NCBI GenBank assembly: GCA_036365145.1
Contig: JAEOAD010000012.1
Span: 42,104,501-42,168,500 of the forward strand
Direction of reading: 5' to 3'
DNA: 64,000 bases
Source of the DNA: Orientallactaga sibirica
Lineage: Eukaryota > Chordata > Mammalia > Rodentia > Dipodidae
In this document: positions 1 to 10,931 of the stretch, piece by piece
Numbering within the stretch: the first letter of the stretch is position 1
Layout: every line of letters starts with the position of its first letter
The notes under the pieces: model-generated
Seen by the model: the letters and a program-made list of their open reading frames with translations, nothing else
The model's database searches: none
Told to the model about the DNA's origin: nothing
Translations under genes and position numbers: made by a program

Positions 1-257
1 TCATTTACTTTTAAATTTCTTAGTATATGTTATATGCTTTAAAAAGTTTGGCTTGTAAGAAAATTTGAAATCTCCTTTCTAAATAGATTTTAAGTGTACA
101 ATACAGTATTAGTATTTACAAGCATAGTTTGTTGAGCAGGTCCCTAAATTATCTTTTTTTCTTCTGGGAAAAATGAAATTTTGTACAAGTGGTTAGCAAT
201 TCTTTCTTTCCTCACCTTGCAGACTTGGACAATCATTGTTCTATTCTTTAATTTTTT

Positions 258-322
258 AAAAATATTTTATTATTTATTTATTTATTTATTTGAGAGAGAG
301 AGATACAGAAATAGGCAGGTAA

Positions 323-353
<31 letters not shown>

Positions 354-518
354 GAGAGGGAATGGGTGCGTCAGGGCCTCCAGCCCCTGCAAACAAACTC
401 CAGATGCATGCACCCCCTTGTGCATCTGGCTTACATGGGTCCTGGAGAATTGAGCCTCGAACCAGGGTCCTTAGGCTTCATAAGCAAGTGTTTAACCGCT
501 AAGCCATCTCTCCAGCCC
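258..518 (-). mobile_element. Subtype A SINE (B2 superfamily)
   Basis: Read on the minus strand it has the head gggctggagagatggctta, an A box (TGGCTTAGCGG), a near-consensus RNA polymerase III B box (GGTTCGAGGCTC), the body, a CT-rich run (GA on the plus strand, about 291-360) and an AAATA tail. It is essentially full length. The reading frame across it is only translated repeat. Confidence 0.9.
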
Positions 519-524
519 TTCTTT

Positions 525-690
525 ACTTTTTTGAGCCTATTTTAGGTGGAGTTATATAGTATTTCTCCCCTACTTCTTTTAGGTGGAGTCTTATGGTATT
601 TCTCCACCTGAGGCTGGCTTATTTCACTCAGCATAATGTCCTTAGATTTATCCATGTTGTTTTGTGCTTCAGGGTTTCCTTTTCTTTTTA
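525..690 (-). mobile_element. Old L1 3' fragment
   Basis: The words ggcttatttcactcagcata and atgtccttagatttatccat match the antisense of the mammalian L1 3' region as I remember it. Only about 150 bp remain. A short internal repeat (ttttaggtggagt, 540 and 579) is visible. Confidence 0.5.
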
Positions 691-730
691 AAATTTTTTT
701 TGTATTTTATTTATTATTTATTTTTTTAAA

Positions 731-962
731 ACTTTTTATTTTTTATTTTTTTGGAGAGAGAGAGAGAGAGAGAGATGGGCGCGCCAGCAGTGTCTCAGCT
801 GCTGTGAACAAACTCCAGATGTGTGTGCCCCCTTCTGGTCACGTGCAGCACTGCGCCTTTGCGTCACTTTGCATCTGGCTAAACGTGGGACCTGGAGATT
901 GGAACCAGTGTTCTTAGGCTTAGGAGACAGGCGCCTTAACCCCTAAGCCATCTCTCCAGCCC
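731..962 (-). mobile_element. Subtype B SINE
   Basis: Minus-strand copy with the long body: cagctgctgtgaacaaactc, then tgtgcccccttctggtcacg at 823-842, then the shared head ending in ccatctctccagccc. The internal CTCF-like word (CCAGAAGGGGGCA on the minus strand, 826-838) is intact. It abuts the next SINE without spacer. The stretch 519-680 before it looks like an antisense L1 3' end. Confidence 0.88.
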
Positions 963-965
963 ATT

Positions 966-1013
966 GTATTTTATTTTTATTTATTTATTTGAGAGTCAGA
1001 GAGAGGCAGATAG

Positions 1014-1051
<38 letters not shown>

Positions 1052-1072
1052 GTAGGTAGGTCGGTAGATGCC

Positions 1073-1120
<48 letters not shown>

Positions 1121-1278
1121 GGAGACACACACACAGAGAATGGGTAGGCCAGGGCCTCCAGCCACTGCAAACAAACGTCAGATGCATGTGCCACCTTGTG
1201 CATCTGGCTTACGTGGTCCTGTGAAGTTGAAGGTGAGTCTTTTGACTTTGCTGGCAAGTGCCTTAACCACTAAGGCAA
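966..1278 (-). mobile_element. Subtype A SINE expanded by a GATA microsatellite
   Basis: Body words (gggcctccagccactgcaaa, gatgcatgtgccaccttgtg) identify subtype A. The usual CT/GA stretch is replaced by a long tetranucleotide array. The head is eroded: 'cttaaccactaaggc' is recognisable but 'ccatctctccagccc' is lost. Confidence 0.8.
1009..1120 (+). repeat. (TAGA)n microsatellite
   Basis: About 28 tetranucleotide units, interrupted at 1051-1073 by GTAG/TCGG variants. It grew inside the tail-side stretch of the surrounding SINE. Confidence 0.95.
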
Positions 1279-2292
1279 ATTGTTACCATGCTGTTTGCAA
1301 AAGGGCATAATGGAATTTTTCACATGGGACTTGTAGCATCTCTGTAAAGGCTGAATCTGTAAGTGGAGCCATCAGTAGTAGCAGGGTGATACCATTACCC
1401 TGCGGGGGAAGAGAGCAGAGTAGAGCATCAGTGAGGCAGAACTGGGTCCCCGAGTCTCAGTTGCAGCCTTGCCCTTCTTACCATAAGACTGCATCTTTGC
1501 CTAGGGTTGGGTATCTGCTACTTATGTTGGAGACAATTCTAATTCTACACCTAATACAGCACCCAAAATTAATAATAAGACACCTTCAATTTATACTGTC
1601 AACCTAACTATCACTAATGTGTACAAGAGTGGAGCATTGGTTACCAAGATAAACATACTACTCTGATGCTATGAATTATTTTAGCCTGAAAAAGAAATTT
1701 TGGAGTCTGACTGTGAAGGTGGACTAACTCTGGCTCATATATTAAAAGGAAGGTTTCTGGAAGCAGATGTTGATTCCAAGTTTGGGGTAGTAGGTGTTTA
1801 CTACTGATCAATGCCTGTGAAAGGAAGAGAAAGGGAATTGAACTATGGGAAAATTATGCTGCAGGCCTACCTTATCGCCTTGTCTGCCTTGTCAGTCAGA
1901 GTGTCCTGTCCCTGTCTACACAGAGATACTAGTTCTTTGTATGCTCACAGTGCTGCTCAGTCTAAATACATCTAGTTTGTCAAGGTGTGAACTCAGTCTA
2001 AGTTGCTTCCTCCTGACCCTAAAGTAGCTGACAGCTAGGCTATATCTGTGTTAATGTTCTTCTCTCTATATGAGCTGTTTCTCTGTTGGTCTAACACAAC
2101 AGCATGCTAAAAAAGTGAGGGACATGGATTTCTATGAGCAAATGGATCTTGTTCTCAGTTAGTTAAACCTAATTGTGTAAATTAATACAGTGGTATGTCT
2201 TTTCCTAAGAAGCTGTTATTCAATTTATGATGCCTATGTAGCCAATCTACCTAGAAGAAAAAAAAACAACACAGTAACTGGGAGTAACTTGT
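1279..2292. other. No recognised feature
   Basis: Unique AT-rich sequence. I see no exon-like frame, RNA gene or repeat family I can name. Confidence 0.5.
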
Positions 2293-2310
2293 TGAAGCAC
2301 TTAATTTCTT

Positions 2311-2368
2311 TTTTATTTTATTATTTATTTATTTATTTATTTGAGAGAGAGAAAGAGGCAGAGCGAGG

Positions 2369-2408
<40 letters not shown>

Positions 2409-2559
2409 ATGGGCATGCCAGGTCATCCAGCATTTGCAAATGAACTCCAGAAGCATGAGCCCCCCTGTGCATTTGGCTTATGTGGGTCCTGGGAAATTGA
2501 CCCTGGGTCTTTTGGCTTTGCAGTCAAGCACCTTAACTGCTAAGCCATCTCTCCAGCCC
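2311..2559 (-). mobile_element. Subtype A SINE, tail half of a possible dimer
   Basis: Minus-strand subtype A copy with AAATA tail, long CT stretch (GA on plus, 2342-2407), body and intact head ending ccatctctccagccc. Its head lies 3-4 nt from the tail of the B1-type SINE that follows, in the same orientation. The pair is bracketed by one near-perfect 18-bp duplication (2293-2310 and 2694-2711). Confidence 0.88.
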
Positions 2560-2562
2560 AGT

Positions 2563-2693
2563 CTTTTTTTCTTGTTTCTTTTTTTCCAGGTAGGGTCTCA
2601 CTCTAGGCCAGGCTGACTTAGAACTAAGTCTGTAACTAGCTCCAGGCTAACCTCGAACTCCTGGGGTTAAAGACATATGCCATCATGCCTGGC
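2563..2693 (-). mobile_element. B1-type SINE
   Basis: Antisense 7SL-derived SINE: T-rich tail, then tagggtctcactctaggcca, then tgccatcatgcctggct. The middle differs from other copies (aactaagtctgtaactagct). It forms the 5' half of the pair bracketed by the 18-bp duplication. Confidence 0.82.
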
Positions 2694-3092
2694 TGAAGCA
2701 CTTAGTTTCTTGTTGCTAAGACACAACAACAAGAACAGAAGCAGCTTATTGGAGGAAAGGGTTTATTTCAGGCTTACAGTTTGAGGGGAAGCTACATCAT
2801 GGTAGAGGAAGCTGTCTTACTTCACATATTTACAGAAAAGACAGAGAAAAAGAGAGAAAGAGAGAGAGAGAGAGAGAATGAGAATGACAGAAAGACAGAG
2901 CACAAGAGAGAAAGAGAGAGAGATAGCCATGAGATAGAGCTATCTATGAGCACCAGGTAGGGTTGGACCTTGAGATCTGCCCTCAGTGGCACACCTCCTC
3001 TAGCTGGGCTCCATCTGCTGAGGACTAAGTAGGAAGCTTAAACACAAACACTTGAGGCTAAGGGGGACATTTACATTAGAACCACCACTACA
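2694..3092 (-). mobile_element. MaLR-type solo LTR
   Basis: On the minus strand it starts TGTAGTGGTGGTTCTAATG at 3092, has the 'ggcacacctcc' region typical of rodent MaLR LTRs, and ends near the TTGTTGCTAAGACA side. A purine-rich (GA) stretch at 2839-2922 is embedded in it. The SINE pair on its left is inserted at or in its end, so the true boundary is uncertain. Confidence 0.6.
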
Positions 3093-4081
3093 TTAAATAA
3101 AAATTGTATGAAAATTTCCTGTCCCATTCCATTAGTACCCTAATTACAAGAGAACTTTGAAATTCTTATTTAAAGAAAGTAATAGAATATAAACCACAAT
3201 GGTCATTTTGATATTTTGATGCCACAGTTGCTTTGAATTTATCTACAAGAACAAGGTGAATAATCCCTTACAGAGAAGCAGAATGCACGTAAGAATGAGA
3301 TAAATAATGGAAAATAAAAAAGTTGTTTTTTCCAGTGGTAAGGAAGCTGGGGCAGTCTAATAGATCATGGCGACAGTGAGCGGTGATAACTATAAAAGAT
3401 ATTCTTGGAATGGATATGTCCACAATTCAAACGACTGGCCTGAGTCCAGGTCTTTATTTCTAAGTCTTAAAAATGATATGTGCCTGAGCATCACCAAAGG
3501 TTTTTTTTTTTTTATTGGAAATTGCTATAACTAAGGGCAGATATGATTGGAATTTGGAAGGCAGCATTTGTCATTGCTAAATTGGATTGCTCATATTTAC
3601 AGTTCTTTCAGAAGTACCAAACATGGAAGGTTTCTACTTGCAACAATTCTATAATATTGTGTGTTGGCTCAAAAAATATGAGAATGAGGTACTTTTAAGA
3701 CTTGATTTGATAAATAGTGTTTGGCAAATAGACATTATGCCTTGAAAACTGATACTCAAAGGTCTAATCAATTCAGGCCACTCTGTGGCATTTATCTAGG
3801 AGTATATACTAAAATTCTGAAGATTGAATAACTAGCTGCAATGAAAACACCCTGAAGCACAGTGTAGAAAACTATGGCCAATAAGGACAAAATTGTAAAA
3901 TCTGATAAATATCACTATTTGTATACATTGCATACATTATAAATTGTACACATGTGAGATAGTCTAAATGCCAGTACCCCCCCCCCAGAAAAACTGAGTC
4001 TATAGAATACCTTAAGATGTGGATTTAGACAATAGTTTTTTTTTTGTTTTTTTTTTTTTTTCCTGCTTAAGAAACAATCAG
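3093..4081. other. No recognised gene; homopolymer runs
   Basis: Unique AT-rich sequence with T runs at 3501-3513 and 4037-4063 and a C9 run at 3978-3986. No feature beyond these is supported. Confidence 0.5.
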
Positions 4082-4738
4082 GGGCTTGGAAAATGGCTCA
4101 GTGGAAAGTGCTCACTGAGTATCTGAGTTCAGATCCTCAGGCCCTGTGGAAAAGCCGGAAGCTGTTTTGGGTTTCTGTGACCTCAGAGTGCCTATCACAG
4201 GAAAGGGGGGCTGTCACAGTTACCTTCTTATTGCTGGAAGAAAGCACTCAACCAAGAGCAGCTTGTGGAAAGAAAGGGTTTGTTTTGGCTTATAGACTCA
4301 ATGGGAAGCTCCATGATGGCAAGGCAAAGATGGCATGAGCAGAGGATGGACATCACCTCCTGGCCCATATCAGGTAGACAACAGTCGCTGGAGAGTATGC
4401 CAAACACTGGCAAGAGGAAGCTGGCTATAACACCCATAACCACCCCCCCAACAACACACCTCCTCCAGCAAGCCTCCAATTCCCAAATCGCCACTGGTTG
4501 AGGACCTAGTCTTCAGAGCATGTGAGTTTATGAGCAACACCTAGCTCAAACCACCACAGAGGCAGAGACAGCAGAATCTCCTGGAAGCTGGTAAATGACA
4601 GAATCAAAATGAAACACTTTGCCTCCAATGGGGTAGAAGGTGAGGACTGGTCCGGAAATTGTTCTCTAACCTCTACGTGTGTGTCATAGCATACACATGC
4701 ACACATTGACCAAATAAATAATAAATAAATTAGAAAGA
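4082..4738 (+). mobile_element. B3 SINE split by an LTR
   Basis: The 5' part (4082-4211, 'aaaatggctcagtggaaagtg' type head) and the 3' part (4559-4738, ending cacatgcacacattgaccaa and an AATAAATAA tail) are the two halves of a plus-strand B3-type SINE. The MaLR LTR at 4212-4558 lies between them with a 5-bp duplication (ggggc and gaggc). Confidence 0.65.
4212..4558 (-). mobile_element. MaLR-type solo LTR inside a B3 SINE
   Basis: 347 bp. On the minus strand it begins TGTGGTGGTTTGAGCTAGG and ends near AACTGTGACA, so it has TG/CA ends. It belongs to the same family as the LTR at 24385-24733: the 'gtggtggtttga' start, 'cacctcctccag' and 'gcagcttgtgg' segments are shared in opposite orientation. 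The flanks 4207-4211 and 4559-4563 differ at one base. Confidence 0.78.
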
Positions 4739-4800
4739 TTATTTTAAATTGCATGGCTTCCTGAAACTTCAGATAGTAATTTGACCTTCCTCAGCGTGTG

Positions 4801-5138
4801 TGTTGTAGTTTGAATCAGATGTCCCTCATAAACACATGTGTTCTGAATGCTTGGTCCCCAGCTGATGGCAATTTGGAAGGGGGAGCCTTGCTGGAAGAGG
4901 CATGTTGTTGGGGATGGACATTGGTGGTTCATTTGTATTGATGGTTAGTTGGCTTACTCTCCTGCTGCTGTTGTTAACCTGATGTTGGCAAGGAAGCAAT
5001 GTCCAGCTTCTGCTCTGCTATCTTTTTCCTGCCATCATGAAGCTTCTCTTCGAGTCTATAAGCCAAAATAAGCCCTTTCTTCTCATAAGCTGATTCTGGT
5101 TGGGTGTTTGTCCTAGCTAAGGGAAGGCAACTGCAACA
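4801..5138 (+). mobile_element. MaLR-type solo LTR with 5-bp target duplication
   Basis: 338 bp, beginning TGTTGTAGTTTGAATCAG and ending AACTGCAACA. It is flanked by perfect GTGTG on both sides (4796-4800, 5139-5143), as expected for ERVL/MaLR integration. It is a diverged relative of 24385-24733: 'cataaacacatgtgttctgaatgct', 'accatcatg..gcttc' and 'taagccaaaataagccc' follow in the same order. Confidence 0.85.
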
Positions 5139-5143
5139 GTGTG

Positions 5144-6934
5144 CAAAAGCTACCATTCAAACCTGTATATTTATACTACTGCACTACCTTACCTGTGAAA
5201 ATAATGACTATGCCAATAAAGAAAAGAAAAAGAGAAACAAATACAAGTACTTGAAACTATCTTCTAACTTCATTTCATATTATATTTTGTCACAGAAACT
5301 AAAATATGCTTTCATGTCATTTTAGAGGAATGAGCTCCTATAACTTTGGTGAAGAAAAACACAAAGACACTTTTGAGAAATAAGTCTGGGGCTATAATTG
5401 CCAAATATATAAATTATAAATGAAAAGGTTTAAAAGTATTTTTGTAGATCATTTCTAGCATACATTTCAGAAAATGAGCAATTTGTATGATGTCAAGCAC
5501 CATTAATTGAAATGTTTGTGTCCTGCTTTCTAACATTTGCCTCACTGACTTCATCCACAAGGTTTTTTGATTAAACAGTTGGTACTAAGTTGAAAAACAT
5601 ATAGGAGGAGTATTTACTGTCACTTAGTTTAGCAGCATGGTGCTGAAAGTAGAACATTGTACTCTGTATGAGGAAACTCAGGTTCAGCTATTGAATCATC
5701 AGATGCTATACTGCTATTACAAATTATAATATTTATAATGATGATACTGGCATTGATAGTGTCAAGACAAAAATTTAAAATTCCAAAAGAAATAAAGACA
5801 ATAAATATAATGGTTTAGAACTATAAAAACTGATTTCAGTCATTTTATTCCAAAACTAATAATATGAAGGAGATATATATATATATCACTAAGTAGAAAT
5901 ATCTCAATAACAGAGATGAGTGAAATTAGTGTAGCCTGTGGGTTTGAAATGGATTCAATGAGAAATGGAAATTGAGGAATATCAAAATGGAGGTAGTTAT
6001 GTAGCAAAATGAAGTGGTTTCAGAATAGCTAATAGGAATATTATAAACCTGGAGAATCTATCACACTTGATAGCAGTTTAAAGTTACTGCCTTCCACTGC
6101 TTGTCATACAGCAGGCTATTCATAAGCCTAACAAGAGACATAATGTATCTGCCCAGTACTTTTAACTTGACTTGAGAATAGATTTATCTGAACTGTGCAA
6201 GCAAATAAAATTATAAATCCAGGGCAAGAGATACCAAAATATTTCTGTAAAATAAACAAAAGAAATATCTCCAAGACTCCTTCTCATGAGAAATGGATGA
6301 TGAGGTAATTTCTACCCATTGAAGAAAAGCAGAAATAACAATTTGGAAGGTTCCCAAATGTCACTGAAATAATATGGACTTGAGATGAGATAAATTGGGC
6401 AGATGGGACCATGCAAATGTCACCTATTAGAACTCTGAACAGAAGGTGACTGATGTAATGAAAGCAGACTGTAACCAGGAAACCCGGGACCTGGCTTGCT
6501 ATAGACTTCTGGTACAAGAAATTCACAACAGCACTTGGAACCATGGAATGCCATATTGTGAATCAATCAGAGGGCTACTCAGTTTACCAAGACTTCAAAG
6601 CAAGTCACAAATGTAAAAAAACAATATTTTGAAGTCACTAAATTTTGCATCAGTAACATTTCAACTTGTTTGTATACTATGGTGGCAATAATTTTGTTTT
6701 AGAAGATTTGTGTTTTAGAAGGAAATGCCTCCATTGAAAAGCTTCAATGATTTTACAAGTTACTGAAAGAACAAATAAACAATGACAGACTTTGTCTTCA
6801 GGGACCTTATGTTGTACTTACAACTCCCTCACACACCTTTACATGGCCCAGACTCATGTCTTTATTAAAACTTTCTGCTTTTATGGCATTCCTAGTTCCC
6901 AGATTCCCCTATCCCATTCTTCCCTTCTCATACC
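5144..6934. other. Mostly unique sequence
   Basis: No gene recognised. A weak MIR-like match starts near 5628 (tagcagcatggtgctgaaag). A short TA run lies at 5873-5886. The rest is unassigned AT-rich DNA. Confidence 0.45.
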
Positions 6935-7175
6935 TTCCACTTTCCTCATGAAGCCATTTCTGACCACCCTAGCCAGGCAACATCTCTGTGGTCACAACTC
7001 ACTTCTGGCTCTTTTGCTTCTGCTCTCCTTTATAGCTAATTATGCACTTAGACTATTTTCTATTAAAATATAAATTTCTCAAGGGAAGAATTTAATCAAA
7101 ATCCTTCTTATTTTCTCTGCGGCGGCTAAAATGTTTTGTACATGAGTAAGCATTTATAGTACATAATTCCAGTTT
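6935..7175 (+). mobile_element. L2 3' fragment
   Basis: The order 'atttctgaccaccctagcc', 'ctcctttatagctaattatg' and 'aaatttctcaagggaagaat' followed by 'gtaagcatttatagta' follows the 3' end of the old mammalian LINE L2. It is strongly diverged, and the match rests on word order only. Confidence 0.45.
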
Positions 7176-7321
7176 ACTTTGTAAGTAGTTAATAAACAAA
7201 GAAATATGATTGAGTCTATCCAAATATTCCTCTAGTTATTTATGTGATGTACAAAGATACAGCTGGTCCTTGACCTTTGTTACTTTATAACAGGTTGTGG
7301 TATCCATGTAGCACATGGTAG

Positions 7322-7380
7322 GTAATTAATACTACTCAATTGTTAATTGCTATTATGATTAATTGGGTAGTATTAATTAC
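7322..7380. repeat. Inverted repeat, 20-bp arms
   Basis: gtaattaatactactcaatt (7322-7341) pairs with aattgggtagtattaattac (7361-7380) at 19 of 20 positions, and the mismatch can form G.U in RNA. The loop is 19 nt. Composition is AT-rich. No known transposon ends are recognised. Confidence 0.85.
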
Positions 7381-7624
7381 AGATGCTTAATTAGTACTTA
7401 TACTTCTCTTCTGAAGTTTATCTTTTGTTTTATTTGCTGAGCTTATCCAAACATGTATCAGGGTACTAAGCTGTGTCTTTGAAAAAATAAAAATAAACTA
7501 TATTTTTAGTGCCTAGCTACAATTTTTTAAATGAGAGGAATAAAAACATTTATCTGTGTATTCAGAATTACACACAAGTTACCTTTACAGTTTAATTTAC
7601 TATATATAGTTAAATTTTGAACTG

Positions 7625-7880
7625 AAATAACACTATTATATACAAAAAGATAACCCCAATGTGGCTCAGGGAAACTTGTGGAAGAGGGGGCGGAAAGATT
7701 GTTAGAGGCACAAGTTGGGGCATTATGCACAGAGATTGGGGCCTACCCCCCAGAACTCTTGATGGCCCCCACAATGCATGACCCACATTCCCCATTGACG
7801 AGGGTCCCTTTGGAAGAGGAAGGGCAGGGAGGAGGATAATGGAACCAATACTAGGAATGTAAAATCAGAATCAGAAATCA
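7625..7880 (+). mobile_element. L1 3' UTR fragment
   Basis: 'ggctcagggaaac', 'gtggaagagggggcggaaag' and 'atgcatgacccacattcccc' are recurrent words of the L1 3' UTR family also present at 15128-15570 and 55740-56165. The end is A-rich, followed by the SINE at 7909. Confidence 0.7.
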
Positions 7881-7908
7881 GGACACACACACACAAAAAA
7901 AAGTCTTA

Positions 7909-8120
7909 GGGCTGGAGTGATGGCTTACGTGCTTGCCTGCAAAACCTAAGGATCCAGGTTCAATTCCCCAGTACCTACATAAGCCAGATGCACAAGGTAG
8001 CACATGTATTTGGAGTTTGTTTGCAGTGACTAGAGGCCCTGATGTGCCTATTATCTCTATATGCCTCTTTCTTTATCTTTTTCCCTCCAATCAATCAATA
8101 AATAAAGTACAAAAAAGATT
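7909..8120 (+). mobile_element. Subtype A SINE
   Basis: Starts gggctggagtgatggctta. The A-box area lacks 'gtggttaagg' (short deletion), the B box reads GGTTCAATTCC, the body contains ccagatgcacaaggtagcac, the CT stretch is degraded and the tail is AATAAATAAA. Confidence 0.88.
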
Positions 8121-8700
8121 TTACATTAATTATTTTCAAACATAACAAATTGAAATGCATAAGTTCAAATTTTAGATTTATGGTAGTCTTTCTACAATGC
8201 AGACTTTAAAAAAAAAAAAAAAAAAACTTACCATATCATCCACATATGGCATTTGCAATTTTAGGCTGCTTCACATACAATAGCTGTCCTATATAGATGG
8301 AAAAATTGATATGCCATGAAACTCAAGCCTTCATAGTCATCAAGCCTAGGATTCAAAATTGTCACTGTTAAACATGTTTGGCATTTCTGGACCACCATGG
8401 GACAACACTAAGAAGGTAGGAAACAATTTCTTCTTGTTACAGTTTTAAAAAAAGTTATATGGTAGTTAGGATTTTTGCACAAACCCCCATATTATACCTG
8501 GGAAAAGTCCAAAGACAGTAAGATGACAATAGACTGGGATCTTAAGTTCTTTTTGTAATAAATAGAACCCACGATATTCAAATGTACATTAAACAAACCA
8601 AAAATATTAAGCACCCACTGGTTTGAGATTGAAATGAGAGATTCATGGTCAATTTTTTTTCCATCTTAAAATCAAGGTGTAAAACCCAGCTGTTTAAGTG
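8121..8700. other. No recognised feature
   Basis: Unique sequence with an A22-type run at 8208-8226. Nothing else is supported. Confidence 0.5.
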
Positions 8701-8738
8701 AACTCCTTAGCCCAGTAAGCAGTGCATCAGTCTCATAG
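8701..8738 (+). pseudogene. tRNA-Met(CAT) 5' half, retropseudogene-like
   Basis: aactccttagcccagtaagc followed by agtgcatcagtctcatag tracks the 5' half of elongator tRNA-Met as I remember it. The A box, D arm and anticodon arm are in order and the anticodon CAT falls at 8734-8736. Similarity stops just past the anticodon, and no T arm or B box follows. Identity is roughly four-fifths by eye, so this is not a functional tRNA gene. Confidence 0.6.
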
Positions 8739-8887
8739 TTATATTTTTAAAGCAATTTTCACATTAAATACATTGGGCCAAATGAGAACTGAAGAAATAT
8801 TTGTGTAACCTGCATTTTGTTTTTAAACCTATTAAATAATTGGTGACATTTTAATATTGAAATAATTCACATGAAAGGAAAACTATA

Positions 8888-9019
8888 TTTGTGCCTTCAG
8901 CTGCTGCAAACAAACTCCAGGGGTATGCACCACTTTGTACATCTGGCTTTAAGTGGGTACTAGGGAACTGAACCTGGGTTATTAGGCTTTGCAGGCAAGT
9001 GCCTTGACTCTCTCCAGCC
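8888..9019 (-). mobile_element. Subtype A SINE, tail missing
   Basis: Body and head only: 'gctgcaaacaaactccag', 'ccactttgtacatctggctt', 'tttgcaggcaagtgccttga', and the head reduced to 'ctctccagccc'. The CT stretch and AAATA tail are absent. Confidence 0.82.
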
Positions 9020-9020
9020 C

Positions 9021-9184
9021 TGTTTTTTTTTTTTTTTTTTTTTTTTGTGGCAGAGTAATACTCTAATCCAGGCTGACCTGGAACTCACTCTGTAGCTCCA
9101 GGCTGCCCTCAAATTCACAGTGATACTCCTGCTTCAGCCTCCAGAATTGTTGGGATTAATGGCATGCTCCGCTATGCCAGGTTT
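9021..9184 (-). mobile_element. B1-type SINE
   Basis: Antisense copy with a T tail (9022-9046), 'ccaggctgacctggaactca' and 'ctgcttcagcctccagaatt'. It lies directly against the SINE head on its left. Confidence 0.88.
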
Positions 9185-9405
9185 TGTCCCTCTTTTTTCA
9201 GGAAGACAGTCTGCTAGGTTTGAATAGTTCTGGCTCCTATAGGCTTGCTCTCCAGTTTTGAATGATCCTTGGGTTCTTTTCATTCATTTATGTTTCTTAC
9301 CTGCCATTTTAGGCTATTAAGTTTATCCATATTTTAAAGCTCCCTTTGTAATAGTGTATGACAGCAACTTTACCATTTCACTAAATTCATTTTTTTTAAC
9401 CTGGG

Positions 9406-9764
9406 TGTGGTAGTTTGAATAGATGGCTTCCAAAATATTCAGTGTTTTTTTAGTTTGTTGTTTGCACCTGCATCTACCTGGCTGGAGGCGATGTCACTGG
9501 GTGGATCTTAAGGTGTGGTGGTTGGTTTGAGATTTCAATCTAAAGATATGCAAAGTGTATCTAGCTGGAGTTCCTGAAGTGTGCTGTCCTGTGTGGTTTT
9601 GGCTTGTGGCTTTGCTCTCTCTGTCTGGTCCTGTAAAAGCAGGCCAGCTTCTGCCATTATGGAACTTCCCCTGGATCTGTAAGCTTCAATAAATCCCTTC
9701 TTCCATAACTGTGCCTGGTCGGTCTGGAAGTTCATCTCAGAGGACCTGAAGCTGTTTGATACCC
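9406..9764 (+). mobile_element. MaLR 5' LTR
   Basis: Starts TGTGGTAGTTTGAATAG. It carries a polyadenylation signal region (cttcaataaatccc, 9684-9697) and ends near GATACCCA. Alignment to the 3' LTR by eye is collinear with scattered substitutions and a few small indels. Confidence 0.9.
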
Positions 9765-10931
9765 AAACTGGCACTGAAAAGTGTGCTGAGATGAACCTAA
9801 CCATATGGATTTTGGTCTTATGGAAACTTTGTTTTGGAGGAACAGGCAGGGACTTAGTGCTTGCAACTGAAGATGCCTTCTGGAGTGGTAAGCTAAGTTT
9901 TATGGACAATTCTGATGAGAGTTTGAAAATATTAAGTGCAGACAGTATTGAACTTCGAGGCTTGGCTTATGAGCTTTCTAAGGGGAAGGAAAGACTACAG
10001 AGGACTTTGTTGGAACTGGGCTACTGGCATAAGGAATGGCTGCGTCCTGCTGCCCAGGCCCAGAGAGTTTGATCAAGGTTAAATTTGTAATGGACTGATG
10101 TGCTTTGCTAAAGATACTGGACTGAGAGATTTAAGATTTTAAGTTGGAAAACCTCAGGCAAGTTAAAATCACAGGTACTGAGACTGGTTTTAGGTTACTG
10201 GAGCTGCTTTTGTCAAACATTAGCAATCTTAAGGAAGGTGGCCCAACTGCTTTACATTAAAACAATGGAGAGGATGCCTGAGGAAAGACTGTTAAAAATG
10301 CAAACTCTTTTGGAAAGAGTTGACTGAAGAAGGAGCCTGTTTTTCAAGGCTATGATTTATTTTGTCCCTGGATTAAGATTATGGCTGTGTCCTGCACACC
10401 TGGTACTAGTTTTGGAAGCATGAAAAATGTGTGGAGTGGTCATGTATTGCACATAGTTCCAGGAGCTGCTGCTGAAATGCAAAATGAGGAAGGGTCTGAT
10501 GCCCTGATAGGCTAAAGAGCCTTTGGAAGATGGACTGCGGTTTGCATGGAGACCTGAAGATGTAGCAAGGGCTACCATGGAGTGCAATGTTGGCCTGGGA
10601 TGGAAGTGTTCCCTGGCTACTCTGCCCAGTTGGAGGGCGGAATTGGAAAACCTGGAGACTGTCAGTCTTGGGTTATATTGAACTTGAACTGCAGAAGTTT
10701 GATGACTGCTGATGGTGGTTAAATTTACATTGTTCTAGTCTCCCCTTGCTATGCTTTATACCAGTTAAAAATGTTTATTCTGTGCATTTATATGTTGGAA
10801 GTATTTAACTTGTTTGATTTTACAGGGCTCACTATCTTAAGTTGGTCAAGACCACGGGGACCTTTGAAACTGGACTGAGTAGAATTTACAATGTGTGATG
10901 GTTATTAACCTATTGGGGTCCAGGGGCAGAA
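9765..10931 (+). mobile_element. MaLR internal region
   Basis: Begins with a primer-binding-like stretch (aactggcactgaaaagtg) and ends with a purine tract (ggggtccaggggcagaa, 10915-10931) just before the 3' LTR. The 3' part shares word order with the minus-strand internal region at 54462-56230. Stops occur in all frames and no protein is supported. Confidence 0.8.

Noticed and set aside
258..518. tRNA gene from the A and B boxes of the SINE heads
   Set aside because: The boxes belong to tRNA-derived SINEs. No cloverleaf can be folded and the same head recurs over 30 times.
985..1257. Ser-Ile-Tyr-Leu repeat frames
   Set aside because: Translated (TAGA)n microsatellite, open in all three frames.
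9535..9909. 124-codon minus-strand frame
   Set aside because: Runs antisense across a MaLR LTR and interior. MaLRs carry no gene here.
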